DNA of 64,000 bases, taken from assembly GCF_900100965.1 (NCBI RefSeq), contig NZ_FMUJ01000002.1, positions 431,869 through 495,868 on the forward strand. Reading direction: 5' to 3'. The notes under the pieces are model-generated. The model was given only the letters and a program-made list of their open reading frames with translations. It searched no databases and was not told the DNA's origin. Positions 50,067-58,986 of this stretch are shown here, piece after piece. This DNA is from Variovorax sp. EL159. Its GTDB lineage: Bacteria > Pseudomonadota > Gammaproteobacteria > Burkholderiales > Burkholderiaceae_C. Within the stretch, counting starts at the first letter, position 1. Each line of letters opens with the position of its first letter. Position numbers and translations under genes: made by a program.

Positions 50067-51701
50067 TCAGAACAGGCGGGTGAACAGCCAGTAGAGCGAA
50101 CCCGACAGCAGCATCGCCACCGGCAGCGTGAGCACCCAGGCCAGCGCGAGGTTGCGCAGCGTGGACATCTGCAGGCCCGAGCCGCTGGCCGTCATCGTGC
50201 CGGCCACACCGGACGACAGCACGTGCGTGGTCGACACCGGCAGGCCGTACATGTCGGCCGCGCCGATCGTGAGCATGGCCACCACTTCGGCCGATGCGCC
50301 CTGCGCATAGCTCAGGTGCGTCTTGCCGATCTTCTCGCCCACCGTGACCACGATGCGCTTCCAGCCGATCATCGTGCCCAGGCCGAGCGCGATGGCGACC
50401 GCGATCTTGACCCACAACGGGATGAAGCGCGTTGCCGTGTCCAGCTCTTCGCGGAAGGCGCCGACGCGCAATCTGGTTTCGTCGTCGAACTTCGCGGCGC
50501 CGCTCTTGTCGAGGTGGCGAATGGCTTCGGAGGCCAGGTACATGTCGTTGCGCACGTTGGCCACGGATTCGGCCGGCACGGCGGCCAGCGAGCCGTGTTC
50601 CTTCACCTGCTGGCCGATGCTGCCGGCAGTGATCGCCAGGGCCGGCACCACCGATGGATTGAATTCGCGGGTGCGCACATAGTTGGAGAGCGTTTCGCGC
50701 GCGGCCGCGGGCTGCAGCGCGGGCAGCGAGGTCGGCACGTTGCGGCTCAGCGCGTTCTGCGCCATCTCGGCCACGGCCACGAACTTCACGCTTTCGTTGG
50801 CGGGCATCGTGCGGTTCAGCGCATAGGCCATCGGCACCGTGCCCACCAGGATCAGCATGATCAGGCCCATGCCCTTCTGTCCGTCGTTGGAGCCGTGCGC
50901 GAACGACACGCCGGTGCAGGTCAGGATCAGCAGGCCGCGAATCCACCACGGCGGCGGCTCGGTGCCCTTGGGCTCTTCATACAGTGCACGGTTCTTCACG
51001 AAGGCGCGCAGCGCCAGCAGCAGCAGGGCGGCGCAACCGAAGCCGACCAGCGGCGACAGCAGCAGCGAGTAACCCACCTTGGTGGCCTGTGCCCAGTCGA
51101 CGCCGCTGGTGCCGTCGCGCCCGTGCATGAGCGCGTTGGCCACGCCCACGCCGATGATCGAGCCGATCAGCGTGTGCGACGAAGAAGCCGGCAGCCCGAG
51201 CCACCACGTGCCCAGGTTCCAGATGATGGCGGCGATCAGCAGCGCGAACACCATCGCGAAGCCCGCGCCCGAGCCCACCTGCAAGATCAGTTCGACCGGC
51301 AGCAGCGCGATGATGCCGAAGGCCACCGCGCCGCTGGACACCAGCACGCCCAGGAAGTTGAAGAAGCCCGACCACACCACCGCGAAGTTGGGCGGCAGCG
51401 AGTGGGTATAGATGACGGTCGCCACGGCGTTGGCCGTGTCATGGAAGCCGTTGACGAACTCGAAGCCCAGCGCAATTAGCAGCGCCACGCCCAGAAGAAT
51501 GTAGGGAACCCAGGTCGTGACCGGCGCACCCGAGGCGGTGACGTCGCCCACGAGGCTCCAGGCCGTGAACAGAAGGCCCGCGGCCAGCAGGCCCACGAAG
51601 GTGATCAGCGTGATCGGGCCGGGCTTGGCGTCGAGCTTGGGCCGGTGCGCGGCGGCGGGCGCCGGCGGTATCTCGGCGTGGGGAGCGGCGAGCGTGTTCA
51701 T
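50067..51701 (-). CDS. Inorganic phosphate transporter (Pit family)
   Basis: A 544-residue membrane protein with the duplicated PHO-4 family motifs: GFEFVNGFHDTANAVA in the N-terminal half and VSFAHGSNDGQKGMG in the C-terminal half, plus PASSSHTLIGSIIGVG and PVSTTHVLSSGVAGTM. About ten membrane segments with a central hydrophilic loop (about 320-420). Pit proteins import phosphate as a metal-phosphate complex driven by protons. The start ATG 51701 is preceded by in-frame sequence that extends into the divergent gene and is not used. It is divergent from a polyphosphate kinase gene, so both act on phosphate storage. Confidence 0.93.
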   Translation of the reverse strand: MNTLAAPHAEIPPAPAAAHRPKLDAKPGPITLITFVGLLAAGLLFTAWSLVGDVTASGAPVTTWVPYILLGVALLIALGFEFVNGFHDTANAVATVIYTHSLPPNFAVVWSGFFNFLGVLVSSGAVAFGIIALLPVELILQVGSGAGFAMVFALLIAAIIWNLGTWWLGLPASSSHTLIGSIIGVGVANALMHGRDGTSGVDWAQATKVGYSLLLSPLVGFGCAALLLLALRAFVKNRALYEEPKGTEPPPWWIRGLLILTCTGVSFAHGSNDGQKGMGLIMLILVGTVPMAYALNRTMPANESVKFVAVAEMAQNALSRNVPTSLPALQPAAARETLSNYVRTREFNPSVVPALAITAGSIGQQVKEHGSLAAVPAESVANVRNDMYLASEAIRHLDKSGAAKFDDETRLRVGAFREELDTATRFIPLWVKIAVAIALGLGTMIGWKRIVVTVGEKIGKTHLSYAQGASAEVVAMLTIGAADMYGLPVSTTHVLSSGVAGTMTASGSGLQMSTLRNLALAWVLTLPVAMLLSGSLYWLFTRLF

Positions 51702-51858
51702 GGGCGCTTTGTTCGTGTTGGAGTGGCTGCAGATGGTGTTCGCGGCATATGACAAAGCTGTGTCGGCGGCCCGAAACCGTGTGTAAAGCGTCACGCGGCA
51801 GACATATGCGGCGGGCAGCATGCCCTTTCCTGCCCCATCCATCTCCTTTCTTTCCATC

Positions 51859-52779
51859 ATGCTGACGAGCGCACTTCCCGACCACGAAGACCTGATGCAA
51901 CGCATCGCCCGCGACCTGATCGACAGCTACGACGAAGAGCTCGAACTGGAGATCGAAGACCGCAACATCGACGGGCTCGACCCCTCCGCCCCGACCTCCA
52001 CCGACAAGGCGGCCCGCCAGGCCTACTTCAAGGAGCTGTTCCGCCTGCAGGGCGAACTGGTCAAGCTGCAGGACTGGGTGCAGCACAGCAAGCAGAAGGT
52101 GGTCATTCTTTTCGAAGGCCGCGACGCGGCGGGCAAGGGCGGTGTCATCAAGCGCATCACGCAGCGGCTGAACCCGCGCGTGGCCCGCGTGGCCGCGCTG
52201 CCCGCACCCAACGACCGCGAGCGCACTCAGTGGTACTTCCAGCGCTATGCCGCGCACCTGCCGGCGGCCGGCGAGATGGTGCTGTTCGACCGCAGCTGGT
52301 ACAACCGCGCCGGCGTCGAGCGCGTCATGGGCTTTTGCAGCGACGACGAGTACGAGGAGTTCTTCCGCACCGTGCCCGAGTTCGAGAAGATGCTCGTGCG
52401 CTCGGGCATCAAGCTCATCAAGTACTGGTTCTCCATCACCGACGACGAGCAGCACATGCGCTTTCTCGGCCGCATCCACGACCCGCTCAAGCAGTGGAAG
52501 CTGAGCCCGATGGACCTGGAAAGCCGTCGCCGCTGGGAGGAATACACCAAGGCCAAAGAGATCATGCTGGAGCGCACCCACATCCCCGAGGCGCCGTGGT
52601 GGGTGGTGCAGGCGGTCGACAAGAAGAAGGCGCGCCTGAATTGCATCAGCCACCTGCTGGGCCAACTGCCCTACCAGGAAGTGCCGCATCCGCCGGTCGA
52701 ACTGCCGGCGCGCGTGCGCCACGACGACTACCTGCGCCAGCCGGTGCCGGCCAGCATGATCGTTCCCGAGATCTACTGA
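51859..52779 (+). CDS. ppk2: Polyphosphate kinase 2
   Basis: PPK2 transfers phosphate between polyphosphate and nucleoside di- or monophosphates. The approximately 306-residue product has the Walker A motif FEGRDAAGKGG, the lid-region arginines in NDRERTQWYFQRY, the Walker B aspartate in MVLFDRSWYNRAGVE and the C-terminal SPMDLESRRRWEEYTKAKE signature. Single-domain size fits class I PPK2. ATG 51820 is in frame and could also serve as the start; neither has a good ribosome site. It is divergent from the Pit phosphate permease (157 bp between these starts). Confidence 0.94.
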   Translation: MLTSALPDHEDLMQRIARDLIDSYDEELELEIEDRNIDGLDPSAPTSTDKAARQAYFKELFRLQGELVKLQDWVQHSKQKVVILFEGRDAAGKGGVIKRITQRLNPRVARVAALPAPNDRERTQWYFQRYAAHLPAAGEMVLFDRSWYNRAGVERVMGFCSDDEYEEFFRTVPEFEKMLVRSGIKLIKYWFSITDDEQHMRFLGRIHDPLKQWKLSPMDLESRRRWEEYTKAKEIMLERTHIPEAPWWVVQAVDKKKARLNCISHLLGQLPYQEVPHPPVELPARVRHDDYLRQPVPASMIVPEIY

Positions 52780-52830
52780 CGACGGCTTGCGGCCGTTTGG
52801 CCGCCCGGCGCTTTGCCTGCACACTGCGCC

Positions 52831-53874
52831 ATGGCCCGTCGTTCCACCGCTTCCGTCTTTGCCCGCGCTTACGAGCGCAACCTGAAGGCGCTCACCAAGC
52901 TCACGCTGAGCAACAGCAAGCGCGTGGCGGGCCAGGTCCAGCGCGCGACCGCCAAGCGACTCAAGCCGCCGCCCGGCAAGGGCGACTGGCTCAGCGGCAT
53001 GGCGATGGGAGCGGGCGGTGCGCGGGGCTATCACCTGTTCCGGCCAGCAGACCTCGACCTGCAGCCCGGCGAGAAGCTGCCATTGATGGTCATGCTGCAC
53101 GGCTGCGGCCAGACCGGGCGCGACTTCGCGGCCAGCACCCGCATGAACGCGCTCGCGGTGCGCCACCGCTTCCTGGTGCTCTACCCCGAGCAAGACCGGC
53201 TGGCCCATCCGCAGGGCTGCTGGAACTGGTACGAGCGCCGCTCCGGCAAGGCCGATGCCGAGGCCGCCACGCTGATGGCCGCCATCGACCAGGCCTGCAT
53301 GCTCTACCCGGTCGACCGCGATCGCATGGCGCTGGCGGGCCTCTCTGCCGGCGCCAGCATGGCGGCCCTGCTGGCCACGCGCTACCCGAACCGCTTTCGC
53401 GCGGTCGTCATGCATTCGGGCGTGGCACCGGGCGCCGCGAAGTCGTCGGCCACCGCGCTCGGCGCCATGCGTGGCCAGAACGTGCCGCCGATGCCCGTCA
53501 CCGCCGTCGGCAAGGCCATGGGGGCCGCGGCCGTCTTCACGACCCTGCCGCCGATGCTGGTGCTGCATGGCGATGCCGATGCGGTGGTGGCGCCCAGCAA
53601 TGCCGCCAGCAGCGCGGCCGTGTGGGCCACGGCCATGGGCGCGCGGCCGGGGCCGTCGCGCGAGGTGCAGCGCGGCAAGCGCTACGCCATGCGCGTGACC
53701 GACTTCAGGCGCAAGGGGCGCACGGTCGTCGTGCTGTGCGAGATCGCGGGCCTGGGGCATTCATGGAGCGGCGGCGCGGCGCAGTTGATGTTCAGCGACC
53801 CGTCCGGGCCCGATGCCACGCGCATGGCCTGGGCGTTTGCGACTGCGCAGTTCAAGCACGCGGACAAGAGCTGA
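52831..53874 (+). CDS. PHB-depolymerase-family esterase (LpqC-like, intracellular)
   Basis: A 347-residue alpha/beta hydrolase. It has the PHB-depolymerase signatures MVMLHGCGQTGRDFAAST, YPEQDRLAHPQGCWNW, the lipase box GLSAGAS with the catalytic serine, a C-terminal HGDADAVV (catalytic Asp) and GLGHSWSGG (catalytic His). No signal peptide: the N-terminus is basic (MARRSTASVFARAYERN), so an intracellular polyhydroxyalkanoate-granule or polyester esterase is more likely than a secreted depolymerase. Start ATG 52831 is chosen over an upstream TTG at 52813. It lies 51 bp after ppk2 in the same direction. Confidence 0.88.
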   Translation: MARRSTASVFARAYERNLKALTKLTLSNSKRVAGQVQRATAKRLKPPPGKGDWLSGMAMGAGGARGYHLFRPADLDLQPGEKLPLMVMLHGCGQTGRDFAASTRMNALAVRHRFLVLYPEQDRLAHPQGCWNWYERRSGKADAEAATLMAAIDQACMLYPVDRDRMALAGLSAGASMAALLATRYPNRFRAVVMHSGVAPGAAKSSATALGAMRGQNVPPMPVTAVGKAMGAAAVFTTLPPMLVLHGDADAVVAPSNAASSAAVWATAMGARPGPSREVQRGKRYAMRVTDFRRKGRTVVVLCEIAGLGHSWSGGAAQLMFSDPSGPDATRMAWAFATAQFKHADKS

Positions 53875-53995
53875 TTGACGGTCTGGCTGGCTGACAGGCT
53901 GACCGATCCATCGGGCCGGTGAGAAGGCCGGGCGCGTGGCCATGACCTGCGAGGTCATTGCCGCGACGCGCCCTGCGTCGAACACTCGAGCCCTC

Positions 53996-55471
53996 ATGAC
54001 GCAGTCCCCCATGGCGGCCTCGGCCGCATCGCTTTCTTCCCCAGGCTGCAAGGGCGCGGGCGCGACGGCGCCCGGACGGCTCGGCCTGTGGGTCATGCTC
54101 AGCGGCACCTTCCTGGTGGTGCTGGACTTCTTCATCGTCAACGTCGCGCTGCCTTCGATGCAGCGCGAGCTGCAGGCCGGCACCGCCACCTTGCAGCTGG
54201 TGGTGGCCGGCTACGGCCTGGCCACCGCCGCCGGCCTGATCACCGGCGGCCGGCTCGGCGACATGTTCGGCCGGCGCCGCATGTTCATGTTGGGCCTGCT
54301 GCTGTTCACGCTGGCCTCGGCCGCCTGCGGCCTTGCGCCGAATGCCGAGCTGCTGGTGGCGGCCCGCGTGCTTCAAGGCCTGGCCGGCGCGCTGCTGCAG
54401 CCGCAGGTGCTGGCGATGATCGGCCTGGCCTTCACAGGCGAAGACCGTGCGCGTGCCTTCGCGGCCTACGGCCTCACGCTGGGGCTCGGCGCCACGTTGG
54501 GGCAGCTTGTGGGTGGCCTGCTGATCCATGCGGACCTGGCGGGGCTCGGCTGGCGCAGCTGCTTCCTTATCAACGTGCCCATCGGCCTGCTCGCGCTGGT
54601 GCTCGCGCCGCGCGTGATTCCACCGCTGGCGAGCGGCGGCAACAGCAGGCTCGACCTGGTCGGCATGCTGCTGGTGGCGGCCGGTTCGGTCGCCGTGGTG
54701 CTGCCGCTGGTGGAAGGCCGCCAGCAAGGCTGGCCGCTGTGGAGCTGGCTGTGCCTTGCCGCCGCGCTGCCCCTGCTGGCCGCGTTCGCCTTCCAGCAGC
54801 GCCGGCTTGCCGCGCGCGGTGGCGCGCCACTGGTGGCGCCCGCTCTGCTGGCGAACGGCCGCTTCGTCATGGGGCTGCTGACCACACTGGCCTTCTACGT
54901 GGGCAATGCCTCGCTGTACTTCGTGCTGGCCCTCTATCTGCAGCAAGGGCTGGCGCTGGACCCGCTGACCTCGGGCATCGTCTTCACGTCATTGGCGGTC
55001 GGCTTCTTCGCCACCTCGATGGCCGGTGCGCGCCTGGCACGCCGCTTCGGCGGCAAGCCGCCCATCGCGCTCGGCGCCCTCGTGCTGGCCGCAGGCCATG
55101 CGCTGCAGTTCGTCAACGTCGCCGGCTGGGCCGGGCACGCGCATGTGGTCGCGTGGATGGTGCCGCTGCTGCTGTTGCAGGGTGCGGGGCTCGGCATGGT
55201 GATGGCGCCGCTGGTGTCGACCGTGCTGGCCGGCCTGCCGGCGCAGCATGCGGGCGTGGCCTCGGGCGTGCTGTCGATGGTGCAGCAGGCGAGCAACGCG
55301 TTGGGCGTGGCGTTGATCGGCATCCTGTTTTATGGCCGACTGGGCAATGCGACAGATGCGGCCGGCTATTCGGCCGCGTTCGGCGTGGCGCTGGTCTACC
55401 TGATGGTGTCGGCGCTGTTGGTGGCGCTGCTGCATCGGCGAGGCAACCAGCCACCCGCTGCGCCAGGGTGA
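53996..55471 (+). CDS. MFS multidrug efflux transporter, DHA2 (EmrB/QacA) type
   Basis: A 491-residue major facilitator protein with 14 predicted membrane helices. Motif A appears as GGRLGDMFGRRRMFM, motif C-like residues in GLTLGLGATLGQLVGG, and FFIVNVALPSMQREL near the first helix is typical of DHA2 antiporters (LDxTIVNVALP). It exports toxic or hydrophobic compounds with proton exchange. The start could be ATG 53996 or the in-frame ATG 54011; upstream in-frame sequence is poorly supported. No membrane-fusion (EmrA) gene is adjacent, so it works alone or the partner is elsewhere. Confidence 0.9.
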   Translation: MTQSPMAASAASLSSPGCKGAGATAPGRLGLWVMLSGTFLVVLDFFIVNVALPSMQRELQAGTATLQLVVAGYGLATAAGLITGGRLGDMFGRRRMFMLGLLLFTLASAACGLAPNAELLVAARVLQGLAGALLQPQVLAMIGLAFTGEDRARAFAAYGLTLGLGATLGQLVGGLLIHADLAGLGWRSCFLINVPIGLLALVLAPRVIPPLASGGNSRLDLVGMLLVAAGSVAVVLPLVEGRQQGWPLWSWLCLAAALPLLAAFAFQQRRLAARGGAPLVAPALLANGRFVMGLLTTLAFYVGNASLYFVLALYLQQGLALDPLTSGIVFTSLAVGFFATSMAGARLARRFGGKPPIALGALVLAAGHALQFVNVAGWAGHAHVVAWMVPLLLLQGAGLGMVMAPLVSTVLAGLPAQHAGVASGVLSMVQQASNALGVALIGILFYGRLGNATDAAGYSAAFGVALVYLMVSALLVALLHRRGNQPPAAPG

Positions 55472-55527
55472 GTGCCCCGGTCGCCATGCCAAACTCCTGC
55501 CCGCATCACAGGACAGGCAGGAGCGAC

Positions 55528-55860
55528 ATGGACACCGGACTCGAACAACTGAATCAGGCACTGCGCGAGTTCGCCAAAGCCCGCGACTGGGAGCCCTTCC
55601 ATTCGCCCAAGAACCTCGCGTCGGCGCTCTCGGTGGAAGCGGCCGAGCTGCTGGAGCATTTTCAGTGGCTGACCGAGGCACAGAGCCGGTCGCTCTCGCC
55701 CGAGAAGCGCGCCGAGGTCGGCACCGAGATCGCCGATGTCTTTCTCTACCTGCTGCAACTGGCCGACAAGCTGGGCATCGACCTCGTCGAAGCGGCAAAA
55801 AGCAAGATGGTCCAGAACGCGATCAAGTACCCGGTGCCGCCGCAGTCGCCGCTGGCCTGA
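55528..55860 (+). CDS. MazG-like nucleotide pyrophosphohydrolase
   Basis: A 110-residue single MazG domain of the RS21-C6/dCTPase-like group. The metal-binding acidic residues are in ALSVEAAELLEHFQW (E-x-x-E) and GTEIADVFLYLLQLAD (E-x-x-D), and KMVQNAIKYP closes the domain as in homologues. Such enzymes hydrolyse non-standard or excess NTPs to NMP and pyrophosphate. GGCAGGAG precedes ATG 55528. It is a stand-alone gene between the MFS and urea-transporter genes. Confidence 0.92.
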   Translation: MDTGLEQLNQALREFAKARDWEPFHSPKNLASALSVEAAELLEHFQWLTEAQSRSLSPEKRAEVGTEIADVFLYLLQLADKLGIDLVEAAKSKMVQNAIKYPVPPQSPLA

Positions 55861-55977
55861 GTACCTCCGTGTACGCCACCCGGCGTATTTCCCCTTCCTG
55901 GTGCATTCCGCAGACTCCTATCCATCGCCAGCCGTGCGCTGTCGACAAGGTTCAACCCACCCGGAGCAGGAGTCCAT

Positions 55978-57246
55978 ATGCAACGTCGTTTCACACTCAA
56001 GGCGCTCACCGCCGCCGTCGCGCTGGCCAGCATTTCTGCTGCGCCTGCATTCGCTGCCGACACCATCAAGGTCGGCGTGCTGCACTCGCTGTCGGGCACG
56101 ATGGCCATCTCGGAAACCGTGTTGAAAGACACGGTGCTGATGGCCATCGACGACATCAACAAGAAGGGCGGCGTGCTGGGCAAGCAGCTCGAGCCCGTGG
56201 TGGTCGACCCGGCTTCCAACTGGCCGCTGTTCGCTGAAAAAACCAAGCAGCTGCTCGGCCAGGACAAGGTCTCGGTCATCTTCGGCTGCTGGACCTCGGT
56301 GTCGCGCAAGTCGGTGCTGCCCGTCGTTGAAGAAATGAACGGCCTGCTGTTCTACCCCGTGCAGTACGAGGGTGAAGAGCTCTCGAAGAACGTGTTCTAC
56401 ACGGGCGCCGCGCCCAACCAGCAAGCCATTCCGGCGGTCGATTACCTGATGAGCAAGGAAGGCGGCGGCGCCAAGCGCTGGGTGCTGCTGGGCACCGACT
56501 ACGTGTACCCCCGCACCACCAACAAGATCCTGCGCGCCTACCTCAAGAGCAAGGGCGTGGCCGACAAGGACATCGACGAGAAGTACACCCCCTTCGGCCA
56601 CAGCGACTACCAGACCATCGTGGCCGACATCAAGAAGTTCTCGGCCGGCGGCAAGACGGCGGTGGTGTCGACCATCAACGGCGACTCCAACGTGCCCTTC
56701 TACAAGGAACTGGGCAACGCGGGCCTGAAGGCCAAGGACGTGCCGGTCGTCGCCTTCTCGGTGGGCGAAGAAGAACTGCGCGGTGTCGACACCAAGCCGC
56801 TCGTGGGCCACCTGGCCGCCTGGAACTACTTCATGAGCCTGAAGAACCCGACCAACACGGCGTTCATCAAGGAGTGGAGCGAGTACGCGAAGGCCAAGAA
56901 GATCCCCGGCCACATGGACAAGCCGCTCACCAACGACCCGATGGAAGCCACCTGGATCGGCATCCACATGTGGAAGCAGGCGGTCGAGAAGGCCAAGAGC
57001 ACCGACACCGACAAAGTGATCGCGGCGATGGCCGGCCAGACCTTCACGGCCCCCTCGGGCATCGTCTCGAAGATGGACGAGAAGAACCACCACCTGCACA
57101 AGAGCGTGTTCATCGGCGAGATCAAGGCCGATGGGCAGTTCAACGTGGTGTGGAAGACGCCGGGCCCGGTGAAGGCGAAGCCTTGGAGCCCGTACATCGA
57201 AGGCAATGACAAGAAGCCGGATTACCCGGCTGGCAAGTCGATGTAA
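55978..57246 (+). CDS. urtA: Urea ABC transporter substrate-binding protein UrtA
   Basis: Periplasmic receptor of 422 residues. A signal peptide (RRFTLKALTAAVALASISAAPAFA) leads into the mature domain: TIKVGVLHSLSGTMAISETVLKDTVLMAID, VIFGCWTSVSRKSVLPVVEEMNGLLFYPVQYEGEE and GTDYVYPRTTNKI. These are the UrtA/AmiC-like signatures for urea or short-chain amide binding. GCAGGAG precedes ATG 55978. It is the first gene of urtABCDE. No urease genes are in the window; related systems can carry other small amides, so urea is the most likely but unproven ligand. Confidence 0.95.
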   Translation: MQRRFTLKALTAAVALASISAAPAFAADTIKVGVLHSLSGTMAISETVLKDTVLMAIDDINKKGGVLGKQLEPVVVDPASNWPLFAEKTKQLLGQDKVSVIFGCWTSVSRKSVLPVVEEMNGLLFYPVQYEGEELSKNVFYTGAAPNQQAIPAVDYLMSKEGGGAKRWVLLGTDYVYPRTTNKILRAYLKSKGVADKDIDEKYTPFGHSDYQTIVADIKKFSAGGKTAVVSTINGDSNVPFYKELGNAGLKAKDVPVVAFSVGEEELRGVDTKPLVGHLAAWNYFMSLKNPTNTAFIKEWSEYAKAKKIPGHMDKPLTNDPMEATWIGIHMWKQAVEKAKSTDTDKVIAAMAGQTFTAPSGIVSKMDEKNHHLHKSVFIGEIKADGQFNVVWKTPGPVKAKPWSPYIEGNDKKPDYPAGKSM

Positions 57247-57270
57247 CTCTTCGACAACTCCCTTGCCTTG

Positions 57271-57387
57271 CTCCCTCTCCCCTTGGGGAGAGGGCGGGGG
57301 TGAGGGCAACGGCGGTCGATCTGGCCGCCGCGCTTTTTGGAAGGCCGCAAGCCCTCACCCCAACCCTCTCCCCAAGGGGAGAGGGGG
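57271..57387. repeat. Large inverted-repeat element between urtA and urtB
   Basis: Two arms of about 37 bp (57271-57307 and 57351-57387) are near-perfect reverse complements separated by 43 bp. Each arm itself contains a palindrome CCCTCTCCCC-TTGG-like with GGGGAGAGGG. Elements with this CCCTCTCCCC...GGGGTGAGGG layout are dispersed in many high-GC proteobacteria as non-coding repeats. The right arm ends 12 nt before the urtB start and supplies its only purine-rich (GAGGGGG) ribosome-site-like stretch. It could attenuate or stabilise the mRNA between receptor and permease genes. Confidence 0.85.
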
Positions 57388-57399
57388 CAACACGAATTC

Positions 57400-58986
57400 A
57401 TGATGCTTCGACGAACCCTTCACTGCGCACTCGCCGCCATGCTCCTCATGGCATCGGCCGCCCACGCGCTGACCGCCGAAGAAGCGAAGGCCATCGCCTC
57501 CGGCGAATCCGAAGCCCGCATCGCCGCGCTCAACAAGGCCGTGCTCACGGCCGATGACAAGACCGCTGCCTTCATCCAGGCCATGTCCGACGACGCGGTC
57601 AAGTACACCGAAGACAAGGTCTTCGTGATGAAGGATGACAAGGGCTACGACCCCGTGACTGGCGCAGAGCTGAAAGTGCCCGACACCGCCGAAGACGTCG
57701 TCAACAACAACCTCATGCGCGGCGCGCTCGATGCCGCGCAGGCTGCACTCAAGCTCACGAGCAAAGACGATGCCGTGCGTGCCGAAGCCGCGCAGGCGCT
57801 CTTCAAGGAGCCCGACGAATCGCGCGTGCCCATGGTCGAGAAGGCGCTGGCCGCCGAGACCAACCCGAAGATCAAGGCGCAGCTCGAACTGGTGCGCGCC
57901 GCCAGCATGCTCACCAGCGCCGACAAGGCCAGGCGCCTCGCCGCGGCCAGGGAGCTGGGCAACAACCGCAACCCCGACACCAAGCTGCTGCTCAACCAGC
58001 GACTGGCCGACGAGACCGAAGCCGACGTGAAGGCGGCCATCTCCGCATCGATCGCCAACATCGACGGCGCGCTGGTCTGGGGCGACCGCATCAACGCCGT
58101 GTTCAGCGGCATCAGCCTGGGCTCGGTGCTGCTGCTGGCCGCGCTGGGCCTGGCCATCACCTACGGCCTGATGGGCGTCATCAACATGGCGCACGGCGAG
58201 CTGATGATGATCGGCGCCTACGCCACCTACGTGATGCAGGGCATCTTCCAGAAGTACATGCCCGAGGCGGCCTTCGGCTGGTACCTGGTCGCGGCGATTC
58301 CTGTGTCGTTCCTCGCATCGGCGCTGGTGGGCGCGGTGCTCGAGCGCGGCGTGATCCGCTTCCTGTACGGCCGCCCGCTCGAAACGCTGCTCGCCACCTG
58401 GGGCATCAGCCTCATGCTGCAGCAACTCGTGCGCTCGATCTTCGGCGCACAGAACGTCGGCGTCGAAAACCCCGGCTGGATGAGCGGCGGCTTCACCATG
58501 CTGAGCAACGTCACGCTGCCGTGGAACCGCATCTGCATCATCGTCTTCGCGGCGCTGGTGCTGCTGGCCATGGGCTGGCTCATCGGCCGCACGCGGCTGG
58601 GCCTGTTCGTGCGCGGCGTCACGCAGAACCGCCCGATCGCCTCGTGCATGGGCGTGAACACCGCGCGCATCGACACCTATGCCTTCGCGCTCGGCTCCGG
58701 CATCGCGGGCCTGGCGGGCTGCGCGCTGAGCCAGATCGGCAACGTCGGCCCCGACCTGGGCCAGAGCTACATCGTCGACAGCTTCATGGTGGTCGTGATG
58801 GGCGGCGTCGGCCAGCTCGCGGGCACCGTGTATGCGGCGCTGGGGCTGGGCATTCTCAACAAGTTCATCGAAGGCTGGGCGGGCGCGGTGCTCGCCAAGA
58901 TCGCGGTGCTTGTCTTCATCATCATCTTCATTCAAAAGAGACCTCAGGGCATCTTCGCCATGAAGGGCCGGAGCGCAGAGGCATGA
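57400..58986 (+). CDS. urtB: Urea ABC transporter permease UrtB
   Basis: Inner-membrane permease of 528 residues. As in other UrtB proteins, a signal-like segment (LHCALAAMLLMASAAHALT) and an extra periplasmic helical domain of about 200 residues precede the permease core. The core (about 235-520) has eight or nine helices and motifs GLAITYGLMGVINMAHGELMMIGAY and GVTQNRPIASCMGVNTARIDTYAFALGSGIAGLAG. ATG 57400 is followed by a second ATG at 57403. The inverted-repeat element lies directly upstream. The stop overlaps urtC as ATGA. Confidence 0.95.
   Translation: MMLRRTLHCALAAMLLMASAAHALTAEEAKAIASGESEARIAALNKAVLTADDKTAAFIQAMSDDAVKYTEDKVFVMKDDKGYDPVTGAELKVPDTAEDVVNNNLMRGALDAAQAALKLTSKDDAVRAEAAQALFKEPDESRVPMVEKALAAETNPKIKAQLELVRAASMLTSADKARRLAAARELGNNRNPDTKLLLNQRLADETEADVKAAISASIANIDGALVWGDRINAVFSGISLGSVLLLAALGLAITYGLMGVINMAHGELMMIGAYATYVMQGIFQKYMPEAAFGWYLVAAIPVSFLASALVGAVLERGVIRFLYGRPLETLLATWGISLMLQQLVRSIFGAQNVGVENPGWMSGGFTMLSNVTLPWNRICIIVFAALVLLAMGWLIGRTRLGLFVRGVTQNRPIASCMGVNTARIDTYAFALGSGIAGLAGCALSQIGNVGPDLGQSYIVDSFMVVVMGGVGQLAGTVYAALGLGILNKFIEGWAGAVLAKIAVLVFIIIFIQKRPQGIFAMKGRSAEA

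Noticed and set aside
55861..55977. Sigma-54 promoter or guanidine-type riboswitch upstream of urtA
   Set aside because: The only GG...GC pair (near 55898) has 8 rather than 10 bases between the elements, and no conserved ykkC/guanidine-I motifs are visible.
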